Of a stretch of DNA of 64,000 bases, positions 50,939 to 62,992 are shown in pieces. The DNA comes from Mesostigma viride (Eukaryota; Streptophyta; Mesostigmatophyceae; Mesostigmatales; Mesostigmataceae), in NCBI GenBank assembly GCA_009746045.1, contig RPFO01000059.1, positions 1,497,871 to 1,561,870 on the forward strand, in the 5' to 3' direction. The position numbers and the translations under genes were made by a program. Below the pieces are notes generated by a model. The model was not told the origin of the DNA, searched no databases, and worked only from the letters and a program-made list of their open reading frames with translations. Within the stretch, counting starts at the first letter, position 1; every line of letters begins with the position of its first letter.

Positions 50939-53900
50939 TCATGAGGAGAGACTCTGTGACTTGGGGCCCGAGTCCAGGATATCCAACGGGTCAGCCGCAA
51001 TGATCGTTGTCTCCTTGCCAAACATCTGCCATGGTATGCGACCACACACAGAACAAGCAGGAGAGAACGCACTACTGACATGAGAGCTTGTAGGCAAGAA
51101 TTTCCAGTAAAACGGCAGCAGGATCAGCATGTCAGGGCCAGGAGGTCCTTTAACACCACGAGTCTCCCATGGCGCACACAACCCCTTCCCTCTTGTACTT
51201 GCACAAGAGACGTCTAGTGCGTGCTCTCCGTGCATGGTCCAATAGGCACCAGCTTTTCACAGGTAATAAACGCAACCCTGTACGAAAAAAGGATTGTCTT
51301 ATATCCAATGACTTACCCCCGACCAGCTGCCTTTGTACTCCATTCTTATCTCTGGCCCACAGCCTTCACTGAGTCATCCCAACAGCCTGATGCACGGTGT
51401 CCGCGTTCCCTCACCCTCTTCCCTGGCCATGCATAACGCCCCCATGTGCCACATAAGAGCACAGCTTCCATGCACCAAGTACGCTTACCTTTGTGAAGTA
51501 AGGCAGCTCAGCACGCGCCGCCCACAGCTCCAACGTGATGTCGCGGCTGCCCTGTGGGCCCGTGGCGGGGGTGGCCATCTGGCCGGTTGGGGAAAGATGA
51601 TTGGTGTGGGGAAAGAGACAAAAAAAAACCACTAGCGTTTGGTAAGTTTCTCTCCTCCTGAAGAAAAATAAAGGGAGGACACCCTTGGATCCAGTCACTT
51701 CACACTGGCCAGCAACCAAACAATCAGCCACCCCGCATGCACCCCGCCGTCAACAGGCCAAGGCAACAATGGCATCATACGGCAGCTAACTAAATTAAAT
51801 TTGTACCAAATAAATTAACAGCATTTGTAGTACTGAATAGTAGTACCCCTCTTCCTAAACACTTCTATTTGTAGTACTGTATAGTAGTACCCCTCTTCCT
51901 AAACCCTTCTATTTGTAGTAATGTACAGTAGTACCCCTCTTCCTAAACCCTTCTGACCACACCCACCGGGACAATGCCATGCGTGTCACCAACACATACC
52001 AGCACGATGCCATGCTCGTCCTGAAGCACTTTGACGCGGTCGACGCTGCCGTTGTTGCAGCGGTCCAGCGCGACCGCCACGCGGATGACAGCAACCAGCA
52101 GCTTGAGCTTCATGAGCGCCTGCAGGGGGGGGGGTATCGCGGGTATAGGGGAAGAGAGCGGGGAAATGGTGGGCGGAAATTGCCACTGGCAAGGTGAGGC
52201 CAGCGCATCCAAACGCTTCAGCAAGCAGCAGAAGCATGTAGGGGACGGGTCGCAGATATGGTGGGTGGTTGCCTGATGGCGAGTGTTGCTGCCTTCGGGT
52301 GAGTCTGTATTCGAACGGGATTGGTGAACGCCTCACGGCGTCGGGTTTCCAGCATTGCGGCAATTCTGATGGGGAACGTGACCCTGTCAATCACCAAGAC
52401 ACCTTTTTTCTGCAGGTGCTCGGCGTCAAACTCGGCACCCAAGTGGGATACTCGATGCCGGACCTGTGCAGCATGAAAACGAACACGGGAACTTTCCCGT
52501 GTGGGGCCTCCCTTACATGGGGCAGCAGCAGCACAGGGGGCCAGCACCCGTCCCCCTCACACCGAAACACGCCTATGCCAGTCACATCAACGGTGGCAGA
52601 TGCCACGACACGCCCACGATGCCCCATCTACCGTACATGCCTCCTGCTAACGCATGCGCCGCGAATTAATGGAACGCTAATGATTTCACAATGTTTGCAT
52701 TCATCATGCAAACATTGTCGCCGCCGCCCCAGGCATGCCCTGCCACGCCAAGCGGCGGTGACCGCTGCGCGTGCCCACTTGCCTCCTGCGGCAGGTTCTC
52801 GAGCTCCTTCATCTTGTCCTTGGGCACCTTCTTTCGATGGAAGCGCGCAGTCAGCGCGATCATCTGCCCGTGGTGGTGGTGGTGGTGGTGGTGGTGGAGG
52901 CGAGAGGGCGGGACAGGGCAGGGTCCGGAGGAGAGGGTCCGGAGGATATTCGGGGGAGAGGGCAAGAGTTAGCCTAGAGAGTGCGTCAAACTCAGCATAC
53001 TCGCTCGTATCAGGCTTTGAAAAAATCGTGTTTGACTGGGCAGGGAGGGGCGAGGGGACAGGTGGGGTGGGTGGGGTGGGGGGCTGGGGTGCGGTAGTGG
53101 TGATAGGGAAGATACGAGGGGGGCACAAGCCAGGGGGGCACAAGCCAGGGGGGCAGGATATGTCTGGGCCAGCAAGAGGCCTTCTGGACTTCCTGAAACA
53201 TCGTGACAAGATTCCATGGCAACAAGCACCCACAGCGATGCGGGCTGAACAGAGGCACCCACAGAAGGCCCCCCGACCAGGCAGTCATACCATCGGTCCG
53301 CTGCCAGGCTGGCATGGGACAGTGCCTCACCTCCAGCTCCAGCGGGGAGAAGCCCATGAGCCCGTCGTTGTTCTGCAGGGGTTGAAGACACGCGTGGTCG
53401 ATGTCAAGGCACGTGTGATAGGGGTTAAGGCAGGACACGTTGCGGGGGTCAAGACATAGGTTATAACCGCCAAGCGCAAGCACACATGCTTGAAAGGTCA
53501 GGCAGGCTGTGAGCGCACCGGCCATTATCAAGTCATCAAATCAACAACTAAAAGTCACGCCGCTTTCCTTGGATAAGGATACACGCCCTGGTGTGGACAC
53601 GCAGCAGCGAGCATGGCGCATGGGTTTCACACCTGCGCATCTTTGAAAGAATGCACGGCCCATCAACGAGTGGTCTACACCCCAAGTCTCCGCTGATCTA
53701 GGCGACACTGTCCTGGCAAGCTGCGGGGTGCAGAGCTTTGGCACGGAGGGGGCGTCAGCACTAGGATTTGAGGGTCCATTCGCACGCCGATAGATACGCC
53801 TAGATACGTCCATGGGGTGTGACCCTTGAAGCTCACAGTGACGTTTGTCAAGTGGCCGTGCCTGTGTGCGTGTTGGGTCGCGTGCTAGCATCCCAGTCGG

Positions 53901-56900
53901 CCCCGTCGCAGTGAACCAAATGCAAGCACGCTGCCCTGTGCAGATGTGAACGGGCATGCTGGCATACGCCCCCTACCTCCCGCCCCGTGAATCCTCGAAG
54001 AATCCTCCCGCCCCCGTGGATCATATTACCGGCATTGTACTTCAAGACATATGACACCGGTTCACTCCCAATAATAAAAAGCAGCGGCATTCCCCGCCTG
54101 TGGCAGTCCTTTTCGTACGGTTCCAAATTGTTCTCAAAGCAAACCAATTTTTGGCACCACACCTTGACGATGTAATACGAGTGTTTGTGGTAGCCGGCGT
54201 GGCTGATGAAGATGCCGACATAGTGGAGAATGGTGGCGGCCTCAAGCAGGAAGATGTCGTTCTCGTTCAGATTGAGGCACGCCGTGCACGCACTCTGGCC
54301 CGTTGCCTCCATCATGCCTTCCAGGATTTGCTGCGCCAGCAAAAAAACGGGTACACGCAAGTCACCGCCAGCAGTCAAGCAGGCAGGGCCGTTAGCGATT
54401 CAGTTGGGAAGATCTTGGTACACAGAGGTGGACCACAGCTACCGTGCAGCGCAGATGTTGCAAAGCCCTAGCAGCTGTTTGGCGGATGGCATGATCCGGA
54501 TTCTCCATGAAAAGGGGCCCATTCTGACACCTTCTAAATATATCCAGTCCCCCCCCCCCCCCCCCCCCCCGATACATTACCCTCACCCCCACCCCCACCC
54601 CCACCCCCCACCCCCACCCCCACCCCCCCCACCCCCACCCCCACCCCCACCCCCACCCCCCCACCCCCACCCCACCCCCCCACCCCCACCCCCACCCCCA
54701 CCCCCACCCCCACCCCCACCCCCACCCCCACCCCCACCCCCACCCCCACCCCCACCCCCACCCCCACCCCCACCCCCACCCACCCCCCCCAGCCCCCTCT
54801 CCCCCTTCTCCCCCTTCCCCCCCTGCTCCCGCTCTCCCCTTCCCCGAGTCCCCGCCCTGACCAACCCCCTTCTCCCTTTCCCCCCCTCACCTTGGCCAGC
54901 TGTGACGAGTGCAGCGCCGACGCCAGCCGCCCCTCCGTGTCAAACTGTTCCGCGATATGCATGAGCGACGACCGGCGGATGTCCGGCGTGGGCCGGTAGC
55001 TGGGCAGTCGGCGCATGAGCGTGTCCACGATCACCCCCTCCCGCAGCGCAAACCCGGACACCTTCATCACCTTTATGTCGAGCGCCATGAAGATCTCCTG
55101 CAGCAGGATCGTGCCTGCATACGTGGCCATGCCGATGTGTCCATGTGACCACCATGCCCGTGCCGGAAGCGACTAGAACAGGACACCATCAGTACAGTGT
55201 ATGTGGGCTCAGATACTCAGTAGCGGCATGCAGCGGCCTTGCCCACCCTGATTGTGCAGCAGTCTATGCAACTTGACCAAGAATGATGGGGCAGCAGGCT
55301 TAGGAGCGGGAAGGACAAGTGGCAGTGGCAACGACTATACAAAGCCTGCCAACGGCTGCGCCTTGAGGACATCCAGATGCTCCTGAGGCTGGCGTCCATC
55401 GGTGCATCCATCGGTTGCGGACGCACATAGTGTACAGGGCCCAGTCACCCACGCGCGTGCGCCGCACACATCACGTTTGAAGCGCTAACATAAACAAGAT
55501 CAAGCAAACGGTATTAGGTACAACAGCGAACAGGCTAACACAAAATCCTGCCGGTTGGTGCCCTTGAAACACTGCTGCCGAGGGAGAAGGGTAACCCTGC
55601 GGCGGCGGCGGCGGCGGCGGCTGGCCGGAGGGACAAGGTGATCACAATAGCCCGCGAGAGCGCCTCTTGTGGTCAGAAACATGCTTTCCCTTACCCCCTT
55701 GTATCTCCCTTCCTATCCCGATTCTTTGTTCATCCCCACGGCAGCATCTCTCCTTGTGCGCTTCTTCTCCCTCCCCTCCACATGCCCCTGCAACACTTCC
55801 TTGCCATGTGTCCCTCATTCTCCTTTCCTGACCCACTTCCCTCACTCATCAGCCTCTCCTCCCCATCGCCGCTTCCCCTTCCCCTCCCCCCCCCCCCCCC
55901 CGCTTGCGTAGACACGCACCCCCCAGCACAACGTCCGCGCGCTTGTCGTTCATCCCAGGGATCTTGAGCCGTTCCTCGTTGGTCTTGGCCTTGAGCAGCG
56001 TGTTGGCGACCCCTGCAGGACAACAGAGTGGAGGCATGGGGGGAGCATGTTGGCAGCATGGTGGCGGCATGGTGGCAGCATGAGACGAGCAGGTGGCCAC
56101 ATGGGCTGAGCACGCGGAAGGCAACGGAAAATGTAAGCTATCGTTGGTGTCTGTTTACAGCCACATGCGGCCTGGCTCATGGTGGGCACGTAGGAGCCGA
56201 GCGTCTGCAGGCTTATGATGCGCAACATGGAGGCATGTGTCTGCAGGCTTATGATGCGCAACATGGAGGCATGTGTCTGCAGGCTTATGATGCGCAACAT
56301 GGAGGCATGTGTCTGCCGGCTGCCCGTCAACGGATCTGCCTCCTGTTCGCATGCCCCCGTATTCTGGCATGTGGCTATACCGAGATGGGACCATGAAGCC
56401 CCGGCTGCAGCGGTTGCTCATCCATCGCCACCACAACTAGTGGTGTGCACTGTGGGTGTACACGGAACATCAGCCGGAAACACACGTCTAGCTCTGCTTG
56501 GAGCAGGCTGCAGGCGCACGCACAAATGGGTTGTTCACGCGTAGCCCCATCCACAACTATGGTGAACGCAGCAGGGGGTGCAGCACGGCAGGGGGGGGGG
56601 GGAAGTATTCCACTTAATGATTATAGCAGCAAACTTGTCATTCACTCTTTGGCGACTCATTTGCGCATGCCTTTACAAGCAACACTTCTCACGGCCACGC
56701 ACTTGTTCATGACTCGCCTGGGTTTGCTATAGCATGATACTTGCGCAGGTTACTCACGCGTTAACGATACTTGCGCAGGTTACTCACGCGTTAATGATAC
56801 TTGCGCAGGTTACTCACGCGTTAATGATACTTGCGCAGGTTACTCGCGCGTTAATGATACTTGCGCAGGTTACTCACGCGTTAATGATACTTGCGCAGGT

Positions 56901-59900
56901 TACTCACGCGTTAATGATACTTGCGCAGGTTACTCGCGCGTTAATGATACTTGCGCAGGTTACTCACGCGTTAATGATACTTGCGCAGGTTACTCACGCG
57001 TTAATGATACTTGCGCAGGTTACTCACGCGTTAATGATACTTGCGCAGGTTACTCACGCGTTAATGATACTTGCGCAGGTTACTCACGCGTTAATGATAC
57101 TTGCGCGGGTTACTCACGCGTTAACGATTCACTAGTGATCTTCAGCTCCGACAGATGATTGCGCAAGATGCACGTCTGGCCCTCCGTCTCCACGCCCTCA
57201 TCGATGGCCGCCGCAATCGCGGCGATTGTCTCCACCGTCCCCGACGACCTGCGGGTGACAGGCGCCAGGTGTCGGCCCCAACAAGGTTAATGCCCCAACA
57301 CGGTTGATTTGGACACCCGCAGGCACCAGCAAACACACCAGCAAACAAAATGGCACAACCCAAAGGGGATTGGGAGGTGGTTACTGGCAGGCACGATGAA
57401 CTTCGGGTGAGTCACGAGCATGGCACGGGAGCGCGCAGGAAGGGCACAGCCAGATTACGTGCCCAGCCCATGTGGTGCATAGGAACTGCGACCTTCGCCA
57501 CTCAACCAATAGAATGGCTCCGTCCCAGATACTTGCACAATCAAATAACAAAGAAGGAAAGGTTTTCGGGGCGGTGGAGCAAGTACCGAAGAATGGACTA
57601 GAAAGCAGTCAGGGCAGGGCCAGGGGCACACATCAGCCCCTGCCCACTCCATGACAACCGTCTTAGCGAACTGCACAATAGAACGCGCATCAAGAAGTAG
57701 GGAGCCCTGCGCAATCATTTGAGAACTTGCAACAGGAGCATCACTCTTTGTCAACATGCAGTGCCGCCTACGGCTCGAGGGCATTTCCTGTGCTTTCATG
57801 AATGAAAGGTGAGGGTTCCACCCAACAGCAACTAGTTCATGGTGGGCAAACGCATGCAAGGAGGAGATACGAAAAGCATCACCATGACCGCATGGCAAGG
57901 AGAAAGGAGCACAAAAAGGAAACAGAAAAAAATAAAAACGAGAACACGAGCACGGCATGCTACCAAATGGTCCAAACATGCCTTCAGCAATCAGGTCCTA
58001 GAAACACGTTGCTACACATTTGCCTCAGCTATCACAACAGCCGTCATATGCTGTGGCAGGGATTCTGTAGACTGCCTCGGGCCTACATGCCAGCACGTCA
58101 ACCACTCCACCATCCACCAAAAGGCATCAGACCATGGTCACTTCCTACGCATCACCGCCCTAAGGCCAGTGATCCCGCATGCTCTCACCCGATGGCCACC
58201 TCATATCCCCCCCCCCGGTCGATGATGTTGTCAACCACGCCCGCGTCCGCCAGCAATACCCGGATGTGTCGCCGGCACTCGTCCACCTGTGCTCACCCCG
58301 CCATCAAAAGGGGGTGAGGGGCCCACATGTTGTGCATGCGCAGCGGGTGTTGCGACAGGGGCAGCGGTCAACTCGGTGAGCTGCCCGCATCGCATCATGC
58401 AGCCAGTAGCATGTCATGCACATGACCGTGTTGACAAAAAGGAAGAAGAAGAAAAACAACAAGAGCCGCGGATTTGCAGGCATTACGAATGAATGCCATG
58501 ATAACAGCCACACGCCTGCAGAGCCAACCCAAGCACCCAAGTGACCCCCCGCATCCTGCCCCCGTTGCTGCCCCCATTGCTGCCCCTATAACTGCCCCCG
58601 TTGCTGCCCCCGTTGCTGCCCCCGTTGCTGCCCCCGTTGCTGCCCCCGTTGCTGCCCCCGTTGCTGCCCCCCTCTCTGCCCCCGTTGCTGCCAGTCCACG
58701 CCCTGCTCCTCGCGGCACCTGCACCCCACACCAGTGAACCAAGTTTTTGGCTCGTCCGGGGGCCCCGGCATGCCAACAAGCCACGCGCTTGTCAAACGTG
58801 CACGAAATGGGCCTCGTGCAAACTGTCTCTGCCCTTCCTCTTAGCGCGGCTACTCCCCACTATTATCAGCGTGCAGCCACCCAAGTTCAACCTCGTGCAG
58901 CCACCCAACACTCGTCGCGGTCCTTCTCCCCGTCTCGTGACCGGTTCCCATCCGCGCTGTGGGCACCCACCTGGTTGTCGCTGGTGACCTTCCCCCCCTG
59001 GAAGAAGCGCTCCGTGAGCCGTATGTGGCCCAGCTTGAGCGAGGTGGCCACCACGGGATCGCCCCGCTGGCCCAGCACAAACTCTGCAGCATGCCAGGAG
59101 CAAGGGGGGGGCGCATGCGGTCAGCAGGCAGGTTTGGAGGCTACTTCACAGGTGACCGAAAAGCAGGGAGCTGGCACCGCGGTTGGAAACAATGCAGGGT
59201 TCAATAAAGGATATTGAGCCCTGCATTGTTTCCAACCGCGGTGGATTCGCCCAGGTGGAGGTCAGCACGACCGTATCGCAGACTCCAAGTTGCGCCAGGC
59301 ATCCATGACGGATGACGACGACGCTAGTAAAGCAGTTGCAGCTGTATAGCAGTTTACTAGTTCACAGCGGTTCGCTCTTCGCGAATACACAGTTGCTCCT
59401 TACTCCACCCTTGTTCACTGCTTCACTTCTGTTTGCTTATCCACCGCTATTTTCTATTCCACAGTGACGATGCAGCAGCAGATCACGCGGCATCACACCG
59501 ACTTGCGGACCCACAGAGGGCAAACGCACTGTGACATCGTCGCAACAACAAGCCACAGTGCTGGGATGTGGGCAACGCCGCAACAAGCCATTGTGCTGGG
59601 ATGTGGGGTACCCACCAGTGGACCCTCCGCCGATGTCGACCACGAGCGCCTTTTGCTCAAACACAGGGAGCGCTTGCAGCACGCCCACGTAGATGAGGCG
59701 CGCCTCCTCCTGCCCCGAGATGAGCTGGCGAGGGGAGCGGGGTAGGGGTTGTGGGGGCAGAGGGGAGGGGAGCGGGGCCCGTGGTGGGGATGGTTCGTAG
59801 AGGTGGGGGCAGAGGGGAGGGATACCAAGAACGAAGGAGGGGGAGGAAGGAGGAGGGGGAGGAAGACCGCGAGGTCAGGGGGCGCCGCATGAAGGCGTGC

Positions 59901-62896
59901 AAGAAAAGGCAGGAGGGCGCTGGCATGGAGCCACAAAGGGCGAGAAGCGAGCCACTGCCAAGGGCAAGCAGGCCACAGGGGGAGATGGCCGTGGTGCGGT
60001 TCCGTGCCTGCGCTTGCTTGCTCAACTAGGCATCTCTGCATATTAACAAGGTGTGGGAAGAGAGACCAGGGCAGAAGAGCTGGGCAACCGTGCTTTGTGG
60101 ATTATTCATGTCAGAGTTTTTTTTTTTTACGCTGCACGATGGCAGTGCAGCTTCCGCGGGCGTAGATGCACTGTGCGTCCTAGTGCTAGTCACCGCACGA
60201 ACATGCATGCAAGAAACATCAAGGCCATCTGTTGGCACGCACAGCCATCAAGAACCTTTGGTAAATGCGGTTACACAGTGCCCTAGGACTCATGCCACAT
60301 CAAGCAGCAACAAGCAGGCAGGCAGCACCAAACTCCTTGTGTCCTGGGAGATACCGGAGCGTCAGTGACAAAGGTCAACAGAAAGAGGGAACTGGCAGCA
60401 AGACTGCCATGCTGTTGTGGCGTCTACGCTACACGGTGGTGCATACGCTGTTTTGGCGTATATGCTTTAGTGGCGTACGGTCCTCAGTCCTTTCTGTGTG
60501 CGCAGTCTTTTCATTGGGGTTCGGCATGACGAAGCAGGAGAGCAATCAAAGTGAGCGGTCACAGTGAGCAATCACAGTGAGCAGTCACGCTCAAACTTGT
60601 CACACATGTCACAGGATGGCAAGGCGCGGCTCGCGGGGATGCCGGCGAATGACCATCGGCTAGCAGGGCTACCAGAGCCCTGGTAGGGATGTCCTACGGG
60701 CAGCAACCAGTGGCCACAGCCGAGAATGCAGGCACGAGGAACTAGGAGCCGCCAACCGGGCCGTGGTTGCATACCATCGATCTTCACGCAGCAGACGCAG
60801 TAACAGCTATGGAAGTTTTTTAGGGAGAATGTGCTTTCGAGGCAGGCAAGATGGTCGTCCCCCTCCTACCTCGACCGACACGCCGGTCTCCTTCTCCAGT
60901 TTCCGTATGAAGGCCATCTTGTTCCTGGCCTCCCGCACGGCCGCTGAGATGGCACCACGCAAGGCCAGACACGCCGCAAGACCACAGCCCATGGTGACGG
61001 ACGACAGGACAAGTCAGCCCCACGAGCGCACCAAAAGCAACCTCACTCTGTTTCCACCCTGTGCACTGCATACAGTGGCTAACTCAGGAGAGCAGAGAGA
61101 GGAGCAGGCATTGCATAACACCCTCACCAGGCGAGTGCCAGGCGAGTGTGAGAACGTCGAACATGGGAAACAAATCACACCTGCGCAGTCAGGATCGTTC
61201 TCCAGTACGGCCCAGAATGCGCGGTACTCGGCCCTCTCGACCTGTGCGAGAAGTGCCCTCGCATAGTAGGCATCCTCTGGGGTTGAGCCACGCAGCTTTT
61301 AGCAAGGCACACAGGGACCGGCCCCACCACAAGGGGACGGATAGGTACGACCTCACGCAAGAACAAGGCGGCAGAGGGACACGTGGCAGATGCAAGCCAC
61401 ATGGCACATGGCACGTGCCACAAACAAGTCACATGGCACGTGGCACATGGCACATGGCACATGGCACATGGCACATGGCACATGCAAGCCAAACAAGCAT
61501 GTGCCAACAGACCAAGCCTCCATGGGCTTCAGGCACACGGCAAGCAGCAGATGACTTAGTCTGCTAGTCAGGGCAAGCCCCTGGGCATGCTACCCCCTCC
61601 ACCTGGTGCACGTACAGGTGGCAACCACGCGCATGTTGGCCTCGGAGACGTTGCGTTCGCCAGCAATCTTCTTGAAACGGTTCACGGCCACGATCGCGCG
61701 CTCCTCTGCTTCCGCCTGGATCAGGTCAAACCCGCTGTTGCCGCCGCTGCCGAGGCGCACGTTGGCCTTCTCCTGTTGGGGGCCAACGGGGCCGATGCCA
61801 TGGGGGACGCATGACAGATGCCAGGGGGGCGTGACAGTGGGAGCATGACAGGCGCCACAGGGGGAAGGGATGGTGGCCCGGTGGGGGAGACATGAGCGCA
61901 TTTCACACCATGTAAACCGCCGTGTTACATAACTCAATCATGTTTGTGTGTCAAAAGCATGCGCACAAACAAGTTCAACGCGGGCATTGTGTGCACACGC
62001 AAGAGCGAGCCCTGTGCGGCGCTTGACACTGGAACAAGCCCTGTGCGGCTCCAGACACTGGAACGCCACACCCAGCAGTGCTGTCATCAACAGCACTGGG
62101 CAAGGCGCAAGCTTGGGAGGATCCCATCGTCACCTCCCTTTTTCTCCCTCCGGTTGACTGGGCGCATACATGTACAGCTTCCTGCCCAAGCCAGACTGCT
62201 TGGCGCCAACGTTCTCATGCAGCTGAAAGCAGCTACTCAGCGGCGGCTCGCGCACTAGCTCCTGTCAAGGCGGCCATCCTGTCCACAGAGATCTCTGGCC
62301 TGCACCCATGCCACTCACGTCCCCAGGCGAAAATTGCAAGGACTCCCAGAAAGCGACTGCCCAGCAGCAGCCAGCATTTTCGTTAAGGGTACGGCGTGGA
62401 ACAACCGCCCATGGAGCACTGCCACCCATACCCCACAGCCACCCCCCGGATGCCAGTAATTACTCCCGAGGCAAGGATGTTGCCTGGCCACCCAACCCTG
62501 TTTGAGGATGGCATGGACCTGCACAATGGAGGAATGCACCGCCGCCATCCTGACCACAGAAGCGACTCATCATACTGGCACCTCCGAAAACGACCCCATC
62601 AAGGAAGGAACATCACAACAAGCGTACAACGGCCAGGCTGTAAGGCACAAGTACCGCGAGAGCAGGGTGGTGTGGCTGACATACCACATCCAAGATGGTG
62701 AACCGCCCCTCCGGCGTGGCCTTGACGATGACCATGTGGAACGAGTTGGTGCCCAGGTCCACTGCGGCTAAATATAGGTACTGCTTGTCACTCTCCGCCG
62801 GCTCGGTGGGCGCCTCTGCGCCCGCACCGTTGACCTCGGTGCGGGCGCTGCTGCGGCCGCGGGGTGTGAGCTCGCTGGACCATTCGGAGGTGGACA
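50939..62896 (-). CDS. Ppx/GppA exopolyphosphatase family protein with HD-like domain
   Basis: Ppx/GppA enzymes release phosphate from polyphosphate or convert pppGpp to ppGpp. Exons on minus: 62896-62685, 61772-61616, 60943-60870, 59724-59616, 59083-58971, 58286-58189, 57248-57118, 56012-55920, 55114-54891, 54523-54443, 54330-54163, 53372-53331, 52863-52783, 52119-52000, 51551-51489 and 51025-50939. Phases agree; about 616 residues are seen. Introns are GT-AG except after 52783, where GCAAGT is a GC donor. Motifs: [14 protein letters not shown] (ATP/phosphate loop), [76 protein letters not shown]; then an HD-like domain with [30 protein letters not shown] and VALDRCN. HD is degenerate ([12 protein letters not shown]: Tyr replaces Asp). 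The first coding exon(s), perhaps with a targeting peptide, are upstream of 62896 and not resolved. Confidence 0.88.
52877..52904. repeat. (GGT)n microsatellite in a Ppx intron
   Basis: Nine ggt units on the plus strand (ACC on the sense strand), about 15 bp upstream of the exon 13 acceptor. Confidence 0.95.
54548..54790. repeat. (CCCCCA)n array in a Ppx intron
   Basis: A C run at 54548-54570, then about 33 units of CCCCCA with slips. On the Ppx sense strand this is (TGGGGG)n, starting about 100 nt after the 5' splice site at 54890. Confidence 0.97.
56213..56320. repeat. 36-bp tandem repeat, 3 copies, Ppx intron
   Basis: Unit gtctgcaggcttatgatgcg then caacatggaggcatgt; three near-identical copies. 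Confidence 0.9.
56735..57124. repeat. 30-bp minisatellite that repeats a 5' splice site, 13 copies
   Basis: The unit is gatacttgcgcaggttactc then acgcgttaat. On the minus (sense) strand each reads ...TTAACGC|GTGAGTAACC..., identical to the exon-intron junction used at 57118/57117. Eleven units keep GTGAGT; two (near 56846 and 56936) have GCGAGT. Not a CRISPR array: units are contiguous without spacers. Confidence 0.95.
58556..58688. repeat. 12-bp repeat (GTTGCTGCCCCC), Ppx intron
   Basis: About eleven copies with single variants. It produces open frames on both strands that I treat as non-coding. Confidence 0.92.
61398..61492. repeat. CATGGCA tandem repeat in a Ppx intron
   Basis: About nine units of acatggc or acgtggc. 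Each contains the palindrome CATG. Confidence 0.9.
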
Positions 62897-62992
62897 CTGT
62901 TGCAGGCGTGCAGGGGCAAGCAGCGCCACAAATCATATGATCACCATTAGCACCATTCGGAGGTGGACACAGTTGCAGGTGTGCTGGGGCGA
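62878..62992. repeat. Duplicated segment over the first visible Ppx exon acceptor
   Basis: ccattcggaggtggacac and gttgcagg-gtg occur twice (62880 and 62955), 75 bp apart. In the copy I use, the sense strand reads CAACAG/TG; in the other it reads CAACTG, so the acceptor AG is lost there. Confidence 0.8.

Noticed and set aside
54583-55130. Gly/Val-rich minus ORF fused to the Ppx exon
   Set aside because: The Gly/Val part is the translated G-rich intron array after the 5' splice site at 54890.
56735-57124. CRISPR-like array
   Set aside because: The units are contiguous 30-mers without unique spacers, in a eukaryotic intron; it is a minisatellite.
61175-61567. Cys/His-rich ORF ([12 protein letters not shown])
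   Set aside because: It is the CATGGCA tandem repeat of a Ppx intron read in frame, not a zinc-finger protein.
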